Source: Bacteroidales bacterium (GTDB lineage: Bacteria; Bacteroidota; Bacteroidia; Bacteroidales; Bacteroidaceae). From it: 10,362 nt of DNA. Numbering within the stretch: position 1 is the stretch's first letter; every line of letters begins with the position of its first letter. Where the stretch lies: the NCBI GenBank assembly GCA_004554665.1, contig SFKY01000082.1, forward strand, positions 1 to 10,362. Direction: 5' to 3'. Shown piece by piece: positions 7,087-10,362 of this stretch. Position numbers and translations under genes: made by a program. The notes below the pieces were generated by a model. It had not been told where the DNA came from and did no database searches. It saw only the letters and a program-made list of their open reading frames with translations.

Positions 7087-8180
7087 AATGATTCTTCCAA
7101 TACACATTCTATCTGCCTCAGTATGCTCGTGGAATCAAACTTTCGGGCATACTGCAAGGCTTTTTCTGACAATCTTATATATAGGTTCTTCTGCAAAAAC
7201 ATTTCTTTGAGTCTTCGTTCTATCCTGTCCATATCCCCCACATCTATCCGGTAGCCATTCTCGCCGTCGCAGACAAGCTCTGCCACCCCTCCCTCTGTGG
7301 GGACAATCACCGGAAGACCAGCACTCATGGCTTCGAGTACCGTCATGCCGAATGTCTCGATGACTCTGGTTCTGTCTGACAGGTTGAGGAGTACGGATGC
7401 CCTTGTGTAGAATGGGGCAACATCGCTTTGCCGGGGATAGACCGTGAGATTCCGGCCTATTACACCCTCCAGACGATGTGTCTTGATATAGTCGTTGATA
7501 TTGGTCTGCGAGTCGTTCAGCACGAGGGTGAACCTGTAGTCGGGCATACGTGCCGACAGCTCCATAAACTCCCTGACACCCTTGTACGACTTTAGCGAAG
7601 CAATCATCAGTATGTTTCTGTTGTCGTAAGACTTCTGGGCATCGGGTCTCATTCTGTCCACAAACGTCTCAGGCAAGGCATTGGGGACTACCCGGACCTT
7701 GCTGCCTGCTGCCAGCGAGGCAGCCTGATAGTGAGAGACACAGATGATCTCGTGTGCCAGCCGTTGCATCATCCATGCCAGCGACTGGTAAAACACACCC
7801 TTCACATGTGCGTTCTCATGATAGTGATACACCACCCTCTTGCCCATGAGCCTGCCAGCCAGTGCAGGGCCCACGGGCAACAGCGTGTTGACATAGAAAA
7901 CCACATCTTTACGGAATGCCCACCTCAAAGCCAAACAGAAAGTGTAGCACTGCACCGCCATATATCTCAGCATCGTTGCGATGGGATTGGGAGAAAAGCG
8001 ATAGGTGTACGAGTGTTTGCGGAATCGTTCCCTCCCCTGCAATGTGTCCAGCACGCCACCGTCGGATGTTACCAGATCTACCTGATATCCATGCTGCAGC
8101 AGTCCATCGAGCACCATTCTGAGAACAATGGGACTGCCGCTGAAGTCGTTGTAGAGATGAAAACAGACGATGTGGGTCAT
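7083..8180 (-). CDS. GT4 family glycosyltransferase, polysaccharide biosynthesis
   Basis: This 365-residue protein is a retaining GT-B glycosyltransferase of family 4, which moves a sugar from a nucleotide donor to a growing surface glycan on the cytosolic side. The N-terminal half is the variable acceptor domain (FHLYNDFSGSP at 7-17; YHYHENAHVKG at 118-128). The C-terminal half has the GT4 features: VVPNALPE (164-171), IASLKSYKGVREFME (193-207), the E-x7-E motif in ETFGMTVLE (E275, E283) followed by AMSAGLPVIVP, and GGVAELV (297-303). The frame opens at 8219, but the ATG at 8180 is preferred: it begins directly with the first Rossmann strand (MTHIVCFHL) and overlaps the upstream stop as ATGA. 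It overlaps the next gene the same way, so the three genes form one translationally coupled unit. The sugar specificity is unknown. Confidence 0.9.
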   Translation of the reverse strand: MTHIVCFHLYNDFSGSPIVLRMVLDGLLQHGYQVDLVTSDGGVLDTLQGRERFRKHSYTYRFSPNPIATMLRYMAVQCYTFCLALRWAFRKDVVFYVNTLLPVGPALAGRLMGKRVVYHYHENAHVKGVFYQSLAWMMQRLAHEIICVSHYQAASLAAGSKVRVVPNALPETFVDRMRPDAQKSYDNRNILMIASLKSYKGVREFMELSARMPDYRFTLVLNDSQTNINDYIKTHRLEGVIGRNLTVYPRQSDVAPFYTRASVLLNLSDRTRVIETFGMTVLEAMSAGLPVIVPTEGGVAELVCDGENGYRIDVGDMDRIERRLKEMFLQKNLYIRLSEKALQYARKFDSTSILRQIECVLEESL

Positions 8181-9133
8181 AAAGTGTGTTTGTGGAGAAG
8201 TGCCAGCAAGTCGCCCCACAGTTTCATGGACGACGCCATGTCTCCTTTTACCTTTCCACGTTCTCTGACAGTGAATCGGGCTATCATATCGATCAGATAT
8301 GCCATGTAGTCGTCGGCATACATCCAGTGTCCTTTGTCAGATTTCATGTATTGCAGCATATCCTCAGCATTCCAATGACGCTCGAAGATGGCGGTCTGGG
8401 TAAAGAAATGATACCTGTCGAGCATAGGTGGATAAGTCATCTGGGCATATTCCCAGTCGAAGACAAAAAGCCTGCCTTTTTCCACGAACATGTTCCAGGG
8501 GGTGAAGTCTGCATGATAGGCTGAAAACGAAACTACACTGCCACACCAACGGTCATATATTCTCCTGATGCTTCTCTCCACCAGCGGCTTCTCAATGGTG
8601 TCAGGCAGCCAATCATAGTGTTCGGCCAAAGCCTCTATGTTATGGTAATAATCGCTGTTCTCAAATCGCAGGCTTCGCTTTGTCGCGTCATTCAGTGTAA
8701 GAAGAAAGTTGTCGTGCATTTCCCTCCATTCGTGTACGACCTTCGATCCAAGCGTTTTCATCGTACTCTGAACAAATAACCTTGTACTTTCACCAAGGCT
8801 CCCATTGTAGAGACATCCAGGTATGCACTTTGCGCCGCTCGCACGCAGTTTTTTCAGCAGTTGCGCCTCCCTGTCAAACAAGCAGGCAACTTCTCGGTTG
8901 TCGGTAATCTTACAATATCCCAATATCCTGCTCCCCTTGCTTAGCTGCATCGTTATCTTCTGATGCACGCAGGGCGTACCGCCAAAGATGGCAAATTCGA
9001 GGTCGTTTGTATCGAAGACTCTCTCCATAGTCTGGCGCAACGCATCATTCAGGCGGCATCGCATAGTCTCTATGTGGACTATCTTTCTCGCCATAGTGAT
9101 CTGATGGAGTAGGGGAAGCCATCTTTTTAGCAT
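8177..9133 (-). CDS. Aminoglycoside/choline-kinase-fold phosphotransferase in a polysaccharide cassette (5' end uncertain)
   Basis: This 318-residue protein has a kinase-like phosphotransferase fold. The N-lobe shows GGTP (51-54), a candidate ATP-binding lysine in GYCKITDN (K75) and a partner glutamate in DREAQLL (E89). The C-lobe has the Brenner-type catalytic loop HADFTPWN (H207, D209, N214) and the metal-binding FDWEYA (D226). The family phosphorylates small molecules or sugars. Joined by ATGA to two glycosyltransferase genes, it more probably modifies a glycan or a sugar precursor than an antibiotic; that is inference from context. The start is unsure: the ATG at 9133 overlaps the truncated xylanase stop (TAATG) exactly at a break in composition, so the native 5' end may be missing. 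Alternative ATGs lie at 9094 and 9064. The open frame up to 9250 only shadows the xylanase. Confidence 0.75.
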   Translation of the reverse strand: MLKRWLPLLHQITMARKIVHIETMRCRLNDALRQTMERVFDTNDLEFAIFGGTPCVHQKITMQLSKGSRILGYCKITDNREVACLFDREAQLLKKLRASGAKCIPGCLYNGSLGESTRLFVQSTMKTLGSKVVHEWREMHDNFLLTLNDATKRSLRFENSDYYHNIEALAEHYDWLPDTIEKPLVERSIRRIYDRWCGSVVSFSAYHADFTPWNMFVEKGRLFVFDWEYAQMTYPPMLDRYHFFTQTAIFERHWNAEDMLQYMKSDKGHWMYADDYMAYLIDMIARFTVRERGKVKGDMASSMKLWGDLLALLHKHTL

Positions 9134-9135
9134 TA
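9131..9135 (-). other. Putative chimeric junction: xylanase fragment joined to the kinase gene
   Basis: The minus strand reads GCATAATGC at 9138-9130, where TAA ends the xylanase frame and ATG opens the kinase frame. The xylanase stops 14 residues after its nucleophile, where family members continue for tens of residues, and none of the three minus-strand frames past the stop encodes a GH10 C-terminus. Base composition, start-site style and the lipoprotein signal all change across this point. It could be a recombination joint or an assembly artefact. The 4-bp palindrome GCAT-A-ATGC at the joint is a possible microhomology site. Confidence 0.6.
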
Positions 9136-10299
9136 TGCCTTTTCTGCCGCTTGTTGAGTCTCTGCGTTGAAGTCCAGTTCTGATACATGAACATCTGCGA
9201 TTGCAAGGAATTTCTTTAATGCAGATTCGTACTCTGAAATGCTTGGCCAAGATGTTCCAACATGTGACTGCATGGCAATTGCATCAAGACGAGGGCTCAC
9301 AGATTTTCCTGCAATTAATTGTTCTTCTCCTTTTTTAATCAGGCGTGCAATATGTTCGATAGAAGATGTTTTGTTTGCCATGTATTCGTTGTAATCATTA
9401 TAGCAGAGTTTAACATCGGCCGGTGCATAGGCATTTGCAAAATGGAATGCATTGATGATGAACTCTTCGTTTTTGTAAATCTCATACCAGCGGGAACCAC
9501 CATTTGCCGGATCTTTATCTTTTGTTCCTGCTGTGGAACCACGAAGCCATGAGTCTGTTGAAGGATCAGATGCATCATCGGCCATTGCTTCGTTTACAAC
9601 ATCCCATGCCCAGATTAAGTGGTTTCCTGTTCCTTTGCCTGCATAGCCGTTTGCTTTTTCCCATTGTGCAACGCATTCTAAAACTGTTTTGATATACCAT
9701 TCGTGGCGGGCTGTCATTACTTCTTTACTTACAAGGGCGCCGTCTTTAGAATATTTTTCTCTAAAGAATCCTTCCGGTGTCTGGGAATGCCATGTTAAAA
9801 CATGACCGCGCATTTTAACGCCTGCATTTTTTGCAGCATTCAGTGTGGCGTATATTAACGCTTCACCATTAAGCTTGTCTGGAACCTGAATTATCTGACC
9901 GTTTGATGCGGTAAATTTTGCCGTTGGCTGTGAGGAACCATCACCATCCCACCACTGTAAAAGAAACTGAGGCTTTAATTCGTTACCTAAAGTGATTGTG
10001 TTTGCGTGCTTTGAAATTCCCTGCTGGACTTCAGAGTAATATAATTCTGAAGGAGTTCCCCAGGATTTGTCGTGTGTATAAGTACCTGTGTATTTGTTAC
10101 CAGTGCACTTTAGACCGAAGTTCCCGTATTCAACAGCAAGCCCAATGTAGTCAAAAGTGTCGCTGTAGGTTTGTTTTATAGAAGGAACTGAATCAGCCAG
10201 CCAGTTGTCCTGTGAGCGGCTGATACCATTGGAAGGCTGTGAACATGATACAGCCAGCAGTGACGTAAATAGCACTGATACTAAAAGTAATTTTTTCAT
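9133..10299 (-). pseudogene. GH10 endo-1,4-beta-xylanase lipoprotein, 3'-truncated
   Basis: The 388 residues belong to glycoside hydrolase family 10, secreted retaining xylanases that cut the xylan backbone. The lipoprotein signal ends at LLAVSC (Cys19). The catalytic domain begins near residue 40 and shows GNELKP (105-110), the strand-3 motif GHVLTWHSQTPEGF (165-178), the acid/base motif WDVVNEA (E237), CYNDYNEY (299-306), MQSHVG (343-348) and the nucleophile motif HVSELDF (E374). The frame then stops at residue 388. GH10 enzymes normally have a further 60-80 residues there, with the last barrel strand and its substrate-binding tryptophan, so this product is probably inactive or unstable. 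Lysine and other codons favour A/T endings, unlike metG and dsbD. The lipobox, with Ala at -3 and Leu at -4, and the good ribosome binding site suggest a spirochaete such as Treponema or another non-Bacteroidota source; that is inference. Confidence 0.85.
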
Positions 10300-10362
10300 A
10301 GGTTTTAACCTCTGTATGTGATATTTTTAACTTTCTATTTGAGGTTATTTTAACATAAAAAG
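10300..10362 (-). promoter_or_regulatory. AT-rich leader of the xylanase gene with a Shine-Dalgarno sequence
   Basis: The minus strand has AGAGGT (complement of 10308-10313) ending 8 bases before the ATG, a good Shine-Dalgarno sequence and the only clear one in the window. The motif AGGTTAAAACCT (complement of 10300-10311) forms a small hairpin, and aacctc (10307-10312) pairs with gaggtt (10340-10345). The rest is very AT-rich and could hold a promoter, but no -35/-10 pair is convincing and the window ends here. Confidence 0.45.

Noticed and set aside
8177..9133. Kinase as an aminoglycoside resistance gene
   Set aside because: The catalytic loop fits the fold, but the overlap with glycosyltransferase genes and the lack of resistance-gene context make a role in glycan synthesis more likely.
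9134..9250. A 39-residue N-terminal extension of the kinase starting at 9250
   Set aside because: This stretch encodes the xylanase in another frame with convincing GH10 motifs; the extension has no kinase-like sequence.

Overview
All seven protein-coding genes read on the minus strand. The part from position 1 to about 9133 looks like a Bacteroidota chromosome, most likely a Prevotella-type gut or rumen organism. Reasons: starts without Shine-Dalgarno sequences, a TAnnTTTG-type promoter in front of metG, a methionyl-tRNA synthetase with a KISTS variant signature and a fused C-terminal tRNA-binding domain, and a three-part DsbD with an N-terminal signal peptide. The genus is inference. The last part, about 9133 to 10362, differs: it is visibly more AT-rich, its gene has a good Shine-Dalgarno sequence and a spirochaete-like lipoprotein signal, and the gene is cut off exactly where the composition changes.

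Layout, in transcription order from high to low coordinates. (1) 10299-9133: a lipoprotein GH10 xylanase that lacks the end of its catalytic barrel. (2) 9133-6013: a tight three-gene cassette of an aminoglycoside/choline-kinase-fold phosphotransferase, a GT4 glycosyltransferase and a DUF1972-type glycosyltransferase, joined by ATGA stop-start overlaps; this looks like a piece of an exopolysaccharide, capsule or O-antigen locus. (3) 6012-5803: an intergenic stretch with a three-copy GGCATTTAG repeat cluster and a probable metG promoter. (4) 5802-3739: metG. (5) 3613-1556: dsbD, a thiol:disulfide interchange protein. (6) 1418-126: a cysteine desulfidase / serine dehydratase-like iron-sulfur enzyme (UPF0597, CyuA-like), bracketed by two strong hairpins of the same geometry (14-bp stem, 14-nt loop).

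The polysaccharide cassette probably builds and phosphorylates a surface glycan. metG is a housekeeping gene. dsbD and the desulfidase both concern thiol chemistry, the first passing reducing power to the envelope and the second degrading cysteine to pyruvate, ammonia and sulfide, but they are separated by 137 bp and a hairpin, so a shared operon is not established. The most important thing to check is the junction near 9133: it is either a real recombination event that truncated a foreign xylanase or a join between two organisms made during assembly. No rRNA, tRNA, CRISPR array or transposase was seen.
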